Below are positions 24,726 to 36,452 of a DNA stretch of 64,000 nt, one piece after another (position 1 is the stretch's first letter; the number at the start of each line of letters is the position of its first letter). Below the pieces are notes generated by a model that was not told where the DNA came from, did no database searches, and was given only the letters and a program-made list of their open reading frames with translations. Source of the DNA: Pseudocercospora fijiensis CIRAD86 (lineage: Eukaryota; Ascomycota; Dothideomycetes; Mycosphaerellales; Mycosphaerellaceae); contig NW_006921532.1 in the NCBI RefSeq assembly GCF_000340215.1, forward strand, positions 6,352,550 through 6,416,549, read 5' to 3'. A program made the translations under genes and the position numbers.

Positions 24726-25340
24726 TTAGAGCCGAAGGTAGGGCCATCTCTTTATATCTAACAAGTTCGGGTATATTGAAGGTAGTCTCTAGGTACGAAT
24801 AGCTATAACCGAAGCGAGGGCACGACAAGAGCCTACGATATAGACGATATAGAAGTATCTTAAGGGGCCGTTACGACAAGCAGAGAAACCTCTTAACGAG
24901 GGTATCGCTTTAACCCCGAAAAGCTGCAAACCCTTAGGACTGTTACAGCTTAGGGCCTAGTCTATAACTATAGCTAGCTTCTAAGGACTCGGCTCCGGGT
25001 CGAAGACCTATTTAGCACCGCTTGCTCGAGATAAGCCACCGCCCGCCTAAGGAGGAGATAGACTAATTACCTATCGGCCTTGCTTGGTTTGCTAAGACTA
25101 TCTATACGATAGCAATTTCTAGATTATAGGTCGGATGCCTAGACAGTTCCCCTATCGACCGGATAGATTGCTTCGGGATTCGCTACCTCGTTCGGACAGT
25201 GCTTAGCCTTCTACTAGAAAAAAGAAGGTCCCTGCCCCCCCGCCTAGCTAAAGGAGATACGAGCTAGTTTCTAGGATCTAGGTATAAATAGAGATTACAG
25301 TCTCTCCCTCCGAGCGGCTTTCGTCTAATACTAAACTTAG

Positions 25341-25371
25341 CTCCTAGGGGTATATAGGCGACCCCTAGGAG
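25341..25371 (+). repeat. Perfect 11-bp hairpin in family-A leader
   Basis: CTCCTAGGGGT (25341-25351) pairs exactly with ACCCCTAGGAG (25361-25371) across a nine-base loop. It shares the ACCCCTAGG core with the near-palindrome that follows ten bases later. Confidence 0.9.
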
Positions 25372-25380
25372 GCTAAATTC

Positions 25381-25405
25381 TAATGCTACCCTAGGGGTGA
25401 TATTA
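25381..25405 (+). repeat. 25-bp near-palindrome, leader copy
   Basis: TAATGCTACCCT followed by AGGGGTGATATTA. It lies about 120 bp before the inferred gag start. Confidence 0.85.
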
Positions 25406-25525
25406 GAAGAAAACAGCCTAGTATACTATTCTCTCGCATAGCAACATCGAAACAAACCAAACCTATAACATATACTAAAAACACTTTCCTATAGCATTTC
25501 ATTTTAACTACTTTACGACAATCGA

Positions 25526-28500
25526 ATAAGCTCTAGCTCTAGCGAAAACGAGCATTACGAATTAGCGGAATCTTCGGAATCTGATAACCTACCGGACCCT
25601 ATTAACGAAGAAATTAGGCGACGACTAGTTATTATAAGCGCCGTCGAACTAGGGGCTGTCGAGCCTTCTACGCCCGAGGCCCTCTATAATGTCGTTATAA
25701 AGATAATTTAAGGGCAAACTAACCTTCTCCGTTAGAACAGGCGTCGCCTACTAGAGCTAGGAAGCAGTAGGAACCCTTTGTTCGAAGGGTAAAACGCTAC
25801 GGCGTACGTAGAACGCTTCGAGGACAACTTAGCCGAGTATAGACTCGAAGAGGAGTCGGACTAGTACAAGGTCCGGTCCCTTACGAGGACTACTATTACT
25901 AAGCTTTACCGAACCCTTAGAACCCTAGTTAGCTACCTAGAAAAGGACGACAAGTCTAATGCCGACTAGGAGGTCTTTAAATAGGCCTTTATAAGGGAGT
26001 ATCGGGATCGCGATAGCCGTCGTATTAAAGGCAGTCGTATGTAGCTTAAGAACCTCTATATAGAGAGGCGTACCGAAGATAACGACCTAAAGGAGTACGT
26101 CCGCGAGTTTGTTAAGTTAGCGGACGGTATCGACTAGTAGGACCTCGAGAATTCTTAGAGAACGAGGCTACTCCTTAAAGGGTTGCCGTAGTCTACGGCT
26201 AAGCGTGTCTTCCGTCGCTATAAGCTTAGCGAAGCTAATCCCGAGACCTTTAGGAAGTATAAAGAGGTCCTAGAGGCTATTAAGGACGATATTAACAGCT
26301 CCGCCGATATAAAGAAGTTTATTTACGGCGAGGACCGGAATAACCTAGCCTAGGTAAGGAACGATGCCTCGGGAACTAGAGGGCCTAAGTTTCTTCCTAA
26401 ATCGCAAAGTAGTCCTAGTACCGTAACTCCTACCGTTACTAAGCATTCTTAGGACGTTACGGACTTGGCTAAATCCCTAGCCTAGCTCAACCTTAATGCG
26501 AAAGCACTATAGCGAGTTAGGGAGGTTATTAATACTAGCATACTAAAGGATATGCTACCGGTCTACTAGATTTCCGATCCTAACTACCCTAAGGCCCCTT
26601 TAGTTAACGTCTACGCTATACGAAAGATCTATTCTAACTTAGATAGCAAGTGCTAGATATACGGCGGTTTCAAACATATTTAATTAGACTACCCTATCTA
26701 GAAAGAGCTTCTTAAGAGGAAGCTCGTTATGCAAGTAAATAGTCGGTTCTACTATACCGACACCGGCGACAAGATTAACTTCGAGTAGGATCGTAGAGCT
26801 CCGAAGCTGCCTTAACTTAGGAGTCTTCTAGAGAAGAAGTATAGTAGTAAGATCGAGTTTAAGGACACTAGGAACAGTACCCTCGCCGCTATTGCTAAAC
26901 GAGAAACTTAGAAGGTTAGGGCAAAACAGGTTGAGGAGCGGAGTAGTAATAGTACTACTAAGCCTATTAAAGTTAACTTTGTGTCTTAGGATCCGGACGC
27001 AGTTACTAATGTTTACGCGGTTACTAAGAATAGTATAGATGTCTACGCTGCTATACGGTCTTAGACCTAGTCCTAAAGCAAGGGTAAGAACCCTTAGAAC
27101 CCTACTCGCCCTAGTGCGGCAGCCCCTACTAGGGTACTAAAGAACAAGGCGGCCGACAAGGCTAAGCAATAGCGCGAGTTAACCGCAAAAACTAAGACTC
27201 TCTAGACAGCTACAGACCGTACTACCCGATCTAGCACTATACCTAGCACCGCACCTAGCACCCTACCTATAGGAAGCCTAGTCGTCCTAGAGACTCTAGA
27301 GGTCGATATAGAGGATGTTGCTACCGACATTAGTAGTACCCTAGGTCTAGCTAACCCGCCGGCCTACAAGCGAAAGTTAGCCGACCTAAAGAGCTTTCGC
27401 TTTAATAGGTATATAAAGAAGTATAGTGCCGGGCCTACTAACTCTTACGATATAAAGGCAAATGCTCTCTTCTAGGCTTTATAGTTCCTAGACCTTAAGT
27501 CTAACGTATCTATAGGGGAGCTTCTAGTATACGGTTTGCCTACTAACCTGTTCTAGAGCCGGATTCCTAACGATGCTACCTTTATAAAAGATCTTGCAGC
27601 CCTCCGACGCAAATAGGGGCGAGAGGACTATATCGACGTCTCTTCCCTATAGTTCCTTCCTAAATTTTTAGGGGCCTAGGAGTTAGTAGAAGGCGAATTA
27701 GTAATCTACGAGAGCTAGGAGACTATCGATAATACTAACGAAGAGGGGATTAAGGAGATAGGCCGAGGGGATAATAATAATGCCGACTCTGCTTCGGTTT
27801 CAGTTTCTATTAAGGCTATCCGATTCACTAGCTAATAAATCGGTCGAGTAGGACCTCCTCGACCTAAGGAACTTTACTCTATCCCTAATAATATAGACCT
27901 TTCCGCAGTTACCCGTTCCTTTGCCGTCGTTCCCGCTATCTATATTTAAGTTACTATCGGAAGCTATAGCTAGCAGTTACTAGTAATGCTTAATAATGGT
28001 TTAGAGTTACTTATTATAAGTAAGCGCTAGGCTAAACAGCTCCGACTGCTAATAAACAGAGATATTTCCCTTAGTATATAGGGAGTGAATAGGGAGGTTG
28101 CGCTAGTAGGTGCCTACTACAATGTTATAGTAGACGCTTTCGGCATATGCTTTTCCTTTACCTTCTAGATTGCCGCTAACCCGAATACGCTAATTATTCT
28201 AGGTCGACTATAGTCTCGTATAACCCGGGGTATCTAGCGCAACTGCGACGATAGCTCCTAGGAAGGAACTATCGCTAACTAGAAGGGCAACCGAGTCGTG
28301 TTTACTAGTTATGTCGGAAACACTAGCTACAAGTCCTACGAGGATATCCTTACTGCTTCTAAGCGCTCTTCGGGAAACGCTATAGCGCGGTTATAAGACC
28401 GGCAATCTGCGCTATAAGTCAATATAGCTTAAATAGGTTATATCTAGAGGTACGCCGCTCCGTACGACAAGGCTAGTTTCTAGGCTCTATACTAAGGAGA

Positions 28501-28639
28501 CGAATGCTCGAAGCGATAGCGAGCATAATAGTATAACGACTACCTAGTGCACGAATCTCGGTAATAATACTATCGTAGGCATCGCCGCCGGAAGCGGATC
28601 TATCCGAATCCGAACTAACTAATTAGAACGCCGAGCTAA
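25526..28639 (+). pseudogene. Family A gag-protease, RIP-damaged
   Basis: Gag forms the particle and the protease cuts the polyprotein. The frame is 1,038 codons long. I place the start at ATA 25526, an ATG lost to RIP, because the peptide then begins SSSSSENEHYELAES. A CCHC zinc knuckle is at 26651-26692: C, then Tyr for Cys, GGFK, His, four residues, Tyr for Cys. The aspartic protease is about 27960-28330. Its active site reads LNNGLEL, where LDNGSEL is expected (Asp to Asn and Ser to Leu by RIP). A later LGR motif sits near 28200. The frame ends at the TAA (28637) that is also the first three bases of the near-palindrome. Pol follows in another frame. Confidence 0.88.
26651..26692 (+). other. 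CCHC zinc knuckle of family-A gag (damaged)
   Basis: The spacing C-x2-C-x4-H-x4-C is exact. The first Cys and the His remain, and the second and third Cys are now TAC (Tyr). This is a clear case of TGC to TAC. Confidence 0.85.
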
Positions 28640-28661
28640 TGCTACCCCGGGGGTGTTATTA
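28637..28661 (+). repeat. 25-bp near-palindrome between gag-pro and pol
   Basis: Reads TAATGCTACCCC, G, GGGGTGTTATTA. Its first three bases are the gag-pro stop. The pol ATG (28687) follows 48 bp after the stop. Confidence 0.9.
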
Positions 28662-28686
28662 GGAATCTAACGTTTTCGCCGGAATT

Positions 28687-31600
28687 ATGAATTAGGATTA
28701 CTAGCTGCATACCTACCGACTTAAGGAGACTTCTAATAAAGTTTACGCGCTATTCTATTACGCCAATCTCCGGGCCTAACGTTAAAGAGAGAGAGCTCGG
28801 GTATTACGAGCGGTTAGTATATATACCCTATATAAGAGGGTAGCTAATAAGATTAAGCCCGTAAAAGGTAGCGTATATATAACCGATAGGTCTAATCCTA
28901 GCGGAAATCCTAACTAGCGACAAAAGTGCCTTAACCGCGAAGCGATATTAACACCTAGGGATGGTCTATACGACTAGAGGTACATTACTAAAAAGTTCTC
29001 CGCTATTCTTAGGGGATCGAGGCTAACGCCGGAGAGACTAGCGAACATTAAACCTAGTATCGAGCTTTCGGATCTCGAACTGGATTTGCTATACGAGCTT
29101 CTATATAACCGCGAAGCCGTATTAGTATATAACTTTACGTATCTAGGCAGGATTAACCCGGAGGTTGCCCCTCTATAGAGGATCCGAACGATCGAGTATA
29201 AGCCTTAGGCTTACCTAGGGTTTAAGCTAAATCTAAGCCTAAGAGGTATAGTTAAGGACATAATACGGCAGCGTATAAAGGCTAGCATCTTAGAGCCTTC
29301 CTATGCCTCGTATCGCAACCTATACTTCCTAGTTTAGAAGAAGACAGCTCCTAGGGAACTAAAGAAGTACCGTCTAATTAACGCTGTATAGAAGTTCAAC
29401 GTAGTTACGATTAGAGATACTAACCTCCCTCCGGAGACTAATAGGTTCTCGGAAGCTTTTGCTAACTATATTGTAGCCTTACTAGTTAATGTTTTCTCGG
29501 GCTACGACTAGATCCCTCTCTATCCTAATAGCCGCGACCTTACTAGTTTCGAGACACCTCTTAGGCTATATAGACAAACTACCCTTCTATAAGGGGCAAC
29601 TAACTCCGTAGCCTAGTTCGTTCGTATTATAAACTAAGTCCTCGCGGCCTATATCTCCTATATAGCGATACCTTTCCTTAACGACATCGGTATTAAGGGC
29701 CCTAAAACCAGGTACGACAATAAAGAAGTAGAGCCTAGTATCCGTAGGTTCTTTCTCGAACACATTTAGAATCTCGATAGTGTCCTCTACGACCTAGAGC
29801 GAGCTAACCTAATAGTATATAGAGAGAAGCTTTAGCTCCTATACAAACGAATAAACATTGTCGGGTTTGTAACTAATAAGAACGGCCGCTATCCTAACAA
29901 TGTACGGGTCCTAAAGATTGTGTCCTAGCTAGACCCTACCTGTTAGAAAGATATCCGGATCTGGCTTAGAGTAGTCTCCTACTTCCGTATCTAGGTCGAA
30001 AACTTTGCGTTAGTATATAAGCCTCTATACGCCTTACTTAAGAAGGATACAGAGTTTGAATAGACCTCCGTTTACTAAGCCGCTAAGGATAAGGTCACTA
30101 AGGCACTTGTTAGCGCGCCTACGCTTACCTCTATTAACTACTCGGAAGGCGTAGGTCTACTAATTATTGCTATCGACTCGAGCGGGGAAGGCTACGGCGA
30201 GATACTAGTATAGTATAATCGTAAGGAGCCCTCCTTACGTTACCCTATCCGGTACGAGTCCGGTCTATAGAAACCTATCGAGGCCCGATACGATACTAGC
30301 AAGCGAGAGTGCCTTAGTATCTATAAGGCTCTTAAGAAGTTCCGACCTTAGCTCTTTAGAGTGTTCTTTCGCCTAGAAGTCGACGCTTAGACGCTAGTCT
30401 ATTAACTTAACCGTATAGCCTCCGACCTGCCTAACTCTGCGATAGCTCGGTAGGTTACCTAGATCTATTTGTTTGATTTCGACGTCTTCTATGTTCCTAG
30501 TAAGAAGTATACTAGACCGGATAGCCTTTCTAGAAGGCCTACTATAGAGGAAGACATCGCCGAGATAATAGAAGAAGAGGATATCGACGCGGTTGTTAAC
30601 CGCACCTTCTTTACTACCTTCTATATTAATGCTATACTAGTAATTACTAGGTCTACTGCCGACGACTAACCTAGTAACTAGCCTAACGACGACCCTGCTA
30701 CTAACGGCAAGGACTAGGACGATGCTAAGGCGGGCGAACTAGGTAGGGATAATATCCTTAATAGGGTCTACTCCGACGACTCCTATAATATCGCCTACTT
30801 CCTTACCTATACGAAGAGAGCTCCTAGTCTGTTAAGGAGTTAATACCGTCGTATTATTCGCTATTCTCGGAGGTTCCTTATTAAAGATCGTATCCTTTAG
30901 TAATAGGCTATAATTAATATACCGCTCTAGCGTATTATTAACGATCTAGTAGCCCGATAAGAAATCCTTCGTTCTGTTTACGATAAGCTCGGCTACCGGG
31001 CGGCGGAGGGTACCTTCGATATCCTTCGTCGTCGCTACTAGTAGGACGGCGTATAGGCTAATGTCTCCCGCTACTATAAGAGCTGTCCTAAGTGCAACTT
31101 TAGGAACAGCTACCGACGTCTAGGAGAGCTGCGTATCCCTGCTGCCTAGTTAGTTAGGGAGCGGTAGTATAGCGATAGGGTCTATCTTAGCCGTAATAAT
31201 AGCCTATATGTTATTCGAGAGGGTCTTTCTCGATAGCCGGAGGCCTATTATTTCTATAAGGGTTGCGGTGCTATTAATGCCCGTAATATAGCTACCTTCC
31301 TATTTAAGGATCTGTTTTGCCGCTAGGGAACACCTTACGAGGCTATCTTAGATAACGCTACGAATAACATAGCTAAAGAAGTTTAAGCGCTACTTGTTTC
31401 GTATAGGGCGAAGAACGTTCGCATCTCCCTATACTATCCCTAGTCGAATGCTATTGTTGAGCGTAGCTATCGGTCTTTAATTAATACCCTGTCTAAGATA
31501 ACTAATAGAGGGGATAGGTCCGTTCCTATCTCTACCCGCGTTCTAGCCCTTCTCTAGGCGGATCGAACTACTATTATCGACACGACTAGACTTACGCTAG

Positions 31601-32379
31601 CAGAGCTTATAATTAGAAGGGACGCCGTTCTTCCGATTGAGTTATCCTACCGTACGCATAGCGTTTACGACTAGGGGTCTATTCGTACTAGAGTAGATCT
31701 CCTTGCCCTACGCGCTAAGGCTCTTAAGGATATAACTACTACTTCTTAGGAGGGACTTGCTCGACAACGTCGCCTTCGTAAGGAGGCTAAGCAGTATTTC
31801 GACGACTATAATACTGTTAACTAGGAGCCTCTTAAGGTTGGCGATATAGTCCTTCTATACCGGTCCGAGCTAGAGTATAGTTACTCCTACAAGCTAGCCT
31901 TTAAGTAGAAGGGTCCTTATAGAGTAAAGGAGGTCCTTTACTCGGGTTCCGTATACCTTCTTTAGGAGCTAGATAGTGCTACCTTAAAGCACTCTTACCC
32001 TCGGGCTAATCTAAAGAAGATCGTTAAGTTACGCGAACCTACCCGCCCTCCGCCGACCGAGGAGGAAGTTAGTGCCTCTACAGACCCTCTACCGTCCTTA
32101 GATGCCTATCGGGAGGAGGATCCTGCCGCTATTATAGATCCTGTTCTACCTACGAACTATGCCTATCCCTAGATTCGTCTTAGTAAGCTATTAGGAATAA
32201 CTTAAGAATAGAGGGAGGGTTATATACGGATTAACTATATATAGAGCGTTTCCGATATTGATTCCGATTCTAATAGTAAACTAGACTTCTAGCTATCTAA
32301 CTCTAACTCCGAGGAACCTAACTAGTCTAGCGATAAAGACCGCCTAGAATTATAGCTAGACGACCCCGAGACTAAATAA
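28687..32379 (+). pseudogene. Family A pol: RT, RNase H and integrase, RIP-damaged
   Basis: The frame has 1,231 codons, from ATG 28687 to TAA 32377-32379. Reverse transcriptase lies at about 29290-29750. It shows KKYRLIN, VFSGYD and GATNSVA, and an active site reading FLND where FLDD is expected (G to A). RNase H lies near 30160-30470 (IAIDSSGEGYGE). The linker VPSKKYTRPDSLSRR follows at about 30490-30540. Integrase spans about 30900-32050. It has a CPKCN half of the zinc site with the His partners turned to Tyr, then LDNATN and YYPQSNAIVERSY (Gln now TAG), the latter carrying the catalytic Glu. The tail is acidic and Ser-rich, with no chromodomain seen. Pol is in a different frame from gag-pro and needs separate initiation or frameshifting. 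Confidence 0.93.
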
Positions 32380-32650
32380 TCGCATATCCTTTCCTACCTC
32401 TGCTACGTTGCTTTCCTTACTACGTTGCTTTCCTTGCCTCTATTAACTATTCTCCGCGCTATTAATGCGGTGCCGCCCTATAGCTTTAGTCCTTACTATC
32501 TGTTCCTACTAATGTTTATACTCTCGTTTATTGCTTTTAGTTTATCCTATTGTTGTCTTTTGCTTTTGCCTTTACCTTCGATTAATATTGCTATAACTTT
32601 ATTCCTTCGCTCTTGTTTCCTTAGATAGAACTATACGAGGCGTGTTTTCC

Positions 32651-32675
32651 TAATAATACCCTAGGGGTAGCATTA
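32651..32675 (-). repeat. 25-bp near-palindrome, inverted copy
   Basis: Read on the minus strand it is TAATGCTACCCC, T, AGGGTATTATTA. It lies downstream of pol. Confidence 0.85.
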
Positions 32676-33079
32676 GGAAAATAGCCGAACCTAACCCCTC
32701 TACCCTTCTAGGACTACTTCCCTCTAGATTCCTAGACTCTAGCAACCTTCCTTAAGTGACAACGATAATAAGATACTCTGCTAGAGGATGTTCCTGCCCT
32801 AATTAGCACTAGCTATATAGGACACTAAGAAAGGGAGGATCCCTCTCCCTTCCTAGCTCTTAGATAGATATAGCAACCTAGGCCTATAGCCTCTAAGAAT
32901 AGGGACCTTAGGCCGCTAAGCTTAGTGTCTAGAAGAAAGAAGAACGCACGGGCTACGTTTATATGCCTGCTACTATAAAAGGTAATGCTGCATCTATAAC
33001 GATAGTGCTATAGGCTAATATAAGCTACGCTAGGCCTAGGCGATTTGCTCCTAGTTGCCGAGTATCTCTAGAGAAAAGC

Positions 33080-33104
33080 TAATGCTACCCCGGGGGTGTT
33101 ATTA
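33080..33104 (+). repeat. 25-bp near-palindrome, upstream of extra ORF
   Basis: Identical to the copy at 28637. It lies 425 bp before the ATG of the extra ORF. Confidence 0.9.
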
Positions 33105-33528
33105 GTCCCGCCGGCCTTACTACTATAGATTACTACTAGGTACTCGAACTAACTAGTTACATTTCGAGTGCGCGGGAATCTACGAAAGCTAGAGGTTAAT
33201 AAAGGCGCGTAGTCGCTACTAGTAATTAGCTAGATCGATTGTTAAACTTTAGCCGCCCTACTAATAAAGGAGTCTCGTATACAGCTTTACTTTTTAGGGT
33301 CTATATGTAATCGTTATCCGTTTGCTTTACCGGAATATACGGACTACGCTACCTTCGCACCCTATTTAAGGCGAGCTTTCTAAGCTCTTTCTTCTACTCG
33401 AACACTAACTAACTTACTACCGCCTACCCCCTCCCCCTCCTTCTATCTAAACCCTTTAATTATTATTAACAAGCTACGAACGTTTTTGCAAACTCGTTAC
33501 TAACTCCTTTCCGCTCCAGTCGACTAAG

Positions 33529-36324
33529 ATGTCTTCCGGCGCCCTAAATCCGCTAGGTGCTAGTAGCAGCAGCAACCTACGAGCCCTAAACCTAGGCGTA
33601 CTAGTCCCGATCGAAGCCCCCTCCGATAGCGCCTTAGCTACTATAACTAGCCTCGAGTACTGCTTCTAGATCGTTACCGCCCTTAAAGACCCTTAAGAGA
33701 AGATCTAGAACGCTCGTACCCTACTACGCGTTATTAATAGGAATATTAAGAAGGCTGCTATCTTAGTTACATACGGCATAAACAACTTGCGTTAGTCTAT
33801 CGGTAAGCGTGTCTTTAAGCGCGAGGTCCTTAACGATATAGGTATCGAATAAGCCTTTCCTATCGTCTATAGCCTCGAGACGGCCGGCACCTAGATTCGC
33901 TTGCGCTTTAAGACCCTCGACTAGGCCTTTAAACATTAGGGAGGACTAAGTAGTCTTCCTAAGAGCCTTATTGACTTCGCCTACGGTAGATAAGAGCGTG
34001 CAAAGTAGGTCTCTTCGTTCGTTAATAAGTATAAGGTCCGTCGTTAAGGCGCTAAGTACCTTTCCCGCACTATAATCTATCGTATGTCTACCGCTAGTAA
34101 GAAGGTAGGCAAGTAGTTACTTAACTTGTCCTTTACGCTTAACGACTTTACGATATCCTACTAGAAGCGGCACTACGATGCAATTGTCTAGATCGATCTT
34201 AATATATAGACAACTAAGGATCTATTAAAAGAGAAGGGCTATCGTATTAATAGTATAGGTTTTATTATTAAAGGTTAAGAGGCTCCTATCGTTAATGTCC
34301 TTAAACGCAAGGCTCTTCGCCTAGAAACAGAGGCCGATACGGCTGCTAGTCTCGCGCTCGCTACGGAGATATAGGCTTAAGACCGTCGCTCGACCCGTAA
34401 CCGTAAGGTCCCTTAGGAAGTTAAGGACGAGCGCGCTAAAGCCGAAGCAGCGCGCAAGAAGGCATTATATACTCGCTAGGCCCTCCGCAAGGCTACTAAG
34501 AAGTATAGCGCCCCTTCTAGGGCTAACTATAGTACTAACTATAGTAACTCGGATATTAATATGCTAGATATACTACTAGAAGATATCTCCTCCGAAGGCT
34601 CCTTTAGCGAGCGTAGAGATAGAGGGCTCTCGCCGATCCTATTAACTAAGAACATCTATAGTTCTTATAAGGGCGACTCTATTACGTACCTTATTACTAA
34701 GATCGATATAGTTCCTAAAGCCGATATAGGTAAAGCTCCTGCCGCCCTGTCTATCTATTAACAGCTCGACGACCTTAGTAAGCTAGGAGAAGAGCCGTTC
34801 TCTATATATACCAACTATATTAAGAAGGCCGCTAAGGTCTGTAGTCTCTATGCTAGTACTAAGGCGATTGTCCTCGTCGGCCGCCTATTAAAGATTAGTC
34901 GCGAGGTTCCTAATTAAGACGCCTTCGCTGCCCTTAAGGCTAATTAGGCCTATACTAACTGGTTTCCTAGACGCCCTATTGCCGCCCCGACATCTCTAGG
35001 ACTCTACGCGTTCAACCCTACTAGTACTATTACTCGCGCCCTTACGCTAACGGATCGCTAGAGCAAGTTCGTTACCGGCATCCTTAGCTAAGGCACTTCC
35101 TTCGACCGCTTTCGCTAGACTAGCAATGCTATCTTCCCTTAAGTCTTTAGCTAGTTATAAGAGCCTCGTAGAGTATATCCTTCTTTCCTTATCGACCTAA
35201 TATAGGAGGAGTTTGAAATATACCTTTAGTATATACGTACGATGCCTAAGTCTAAGTAGGAAGGCCGCAATGCCCTTTAAACTTATAGTGTAAGCAACTA
35301 AATCGTCCGCTAGTACCCTGCCCTATAGCTCTTAGCTATCGCCCTTCGACCTGATTACGTATACGAGCTTATCTCTGTCCCTAAGCCTACTAAGTTCTTT
35401 AAGGTTGGCGGTACTTATAAAAACTGTCCTTCTAAGGAGTCTGCTCGTCTCGGACAAGATATAGTTAAGCTCGCAGCTAGCGAGGGTGCTAGTTACCTAC
35501 GTATTAAGGTCTGTCTTATGTCTAAGGATAAGACTAGCTACTCTACTATTGTCGAAGGCATATATTAGCCCGAGGTCTTTACGAACTAGGTTGAGAAGCT
35601 TAAGGCTCGTAGCCTAGTCCCGCTAAGCAAGATCGGCAAGCTTACTAACAAGCACCTTACCGACGACGACCTCGACTATATGTTCGATAGTTAGCCTAAT
35701 AGTAAGGGGCGTAAGGCGGAGTAGATCCTCAACCCTCTAAAGGAGTACGAAGTCTCTATTTAGATACTATACCTGCTATATAGTAATCTAAAGACTAAGA
35801 GCAACCGTATATTAATTAACCTAGGCTACTCTCGCGTTATCGACGGTACTAAGATTAAGGGTTACGACAACTTAACCGTCGCCGAGGTTGCTAAGGCGTA
35901 CCGCAATCTAACCGCCCTTCTAGGTTCGAATACCTTCGTACCGTTCCCCTTCCCTACCGCTATCTTAGTCGAAGGCCTTAGTTACATCTCCGACGCCCTA
36001 GTTAGTAGGATTCCTTAGTTAAGTTACGTTGTTTAGAACGAAGTTAAACAGATCCTCTAGCTTAATAACGAGGGACTTAAGGAATATCTATACGATTAGG
36101 AGAATACTACGAAGGAAAAGGCTACTAACCTCCTCGTTAATTAAGCTTTCTACGAGGGACAGTACTTCGGTACTAATAGCTTTAACGTATACGGAGGAGA
36201 TTTCGAGAACCGACTAGCAGATGAGGTTATTACTAGTAAGGATTACGGCGCGTTAAAGCAATAGTAGGTCTATATAGTGTTGCTTAGGAAGTTGTTTTTA
36301 CATAATTATAGTATCTAGGATTAA
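33529..36324 (+). pseudogene. Family A extra ORF (ORF3), about 930 codons, unknown function, RIP-damaged
   Basis: A single plus-strand frame runs from ATG 33529 (MSSGALNPLGASSSSN) to stops at 36262-36267, and in the same phase to the TAA at 36322. All internal stops are TAG or TAA at plausible Gln or Trp codons. The sequence is Lys/Arg-rich in the first 400 residues, with a likely coiled coil near 34320-34500 (KDERAKAEAARKKALY). An acidic stretch follows at about 34560-34640, and then a globular-looking C-terminal half (ASEGASYLRIKVCLMSKDKT, LINLGYSRVIDGTKIKGYDN). It is not gag, pol or an obvious envelope, since it has no signal peptide or membrane segment. A second copy at 1-1148 keeps the same frame. 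Confidence 0.75.
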
Positions 36325-36346
36325 TGCTACCCCGGGGGTATTATTG
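36322..36346 (+). repeat. 25-bp near-palindrome after extra ORF
   Basis: TAATGCTACCCC, G, GGGGTATTATTG. The opening TAA is in phase with the extra ORF, exactly as the copy at 28637 is in phase with gag-pro. Confidence 0.9.
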
Positions 36347-36437
36347 CGGAGTTCTGAAAATAGCCTTAGCTAAGAACGCTAAGGATGCATATATGTTTGT
36401 TTTAAGCGCGCAATGTAAAGCGTGTCTAGTTAGATAC

Positions 36438-36452
36438 GAAGAAAGGGAGGGA
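36438..36452 (+). other. Polypurine tract of family A
   Basis: GAAGAAAGGGAGGGA immediately before the 3' LTR, unchanged from the other copy at 1264. Confidence 0.88.

Larger units (their letters stand above)
24726..25525 (+). other. Leader of family A
   Basis: About 800 bp between the 5' LTR and gag. No long coherent frame was recognised. It contains a perfect hairpin (25341-25371) and the first copy of the near-palindrome (25381-25405), so it probably holds packaging or translation signals. Confidence 0.6.
32380..33528 (+). other. Spacer between pol and extra ORF of family A
   Basis: About 1.1 kb. Its first 250 bp stay open in the pol frame and encode a very hydrophobic stretch (32425-32628, FLLMFILSFIAFSLSY). 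This may be incidental to C/T-rich sequence. Two oppositely oriented copies of the near-palindrome lie at 32651 and 33080. A C/T-rich tract precedes the extra ORF (33400-33460), as is common upstream of fungal start codons. This would fit a separate promoter for the extra ORF, but that is inference. Confidence 0.55.
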
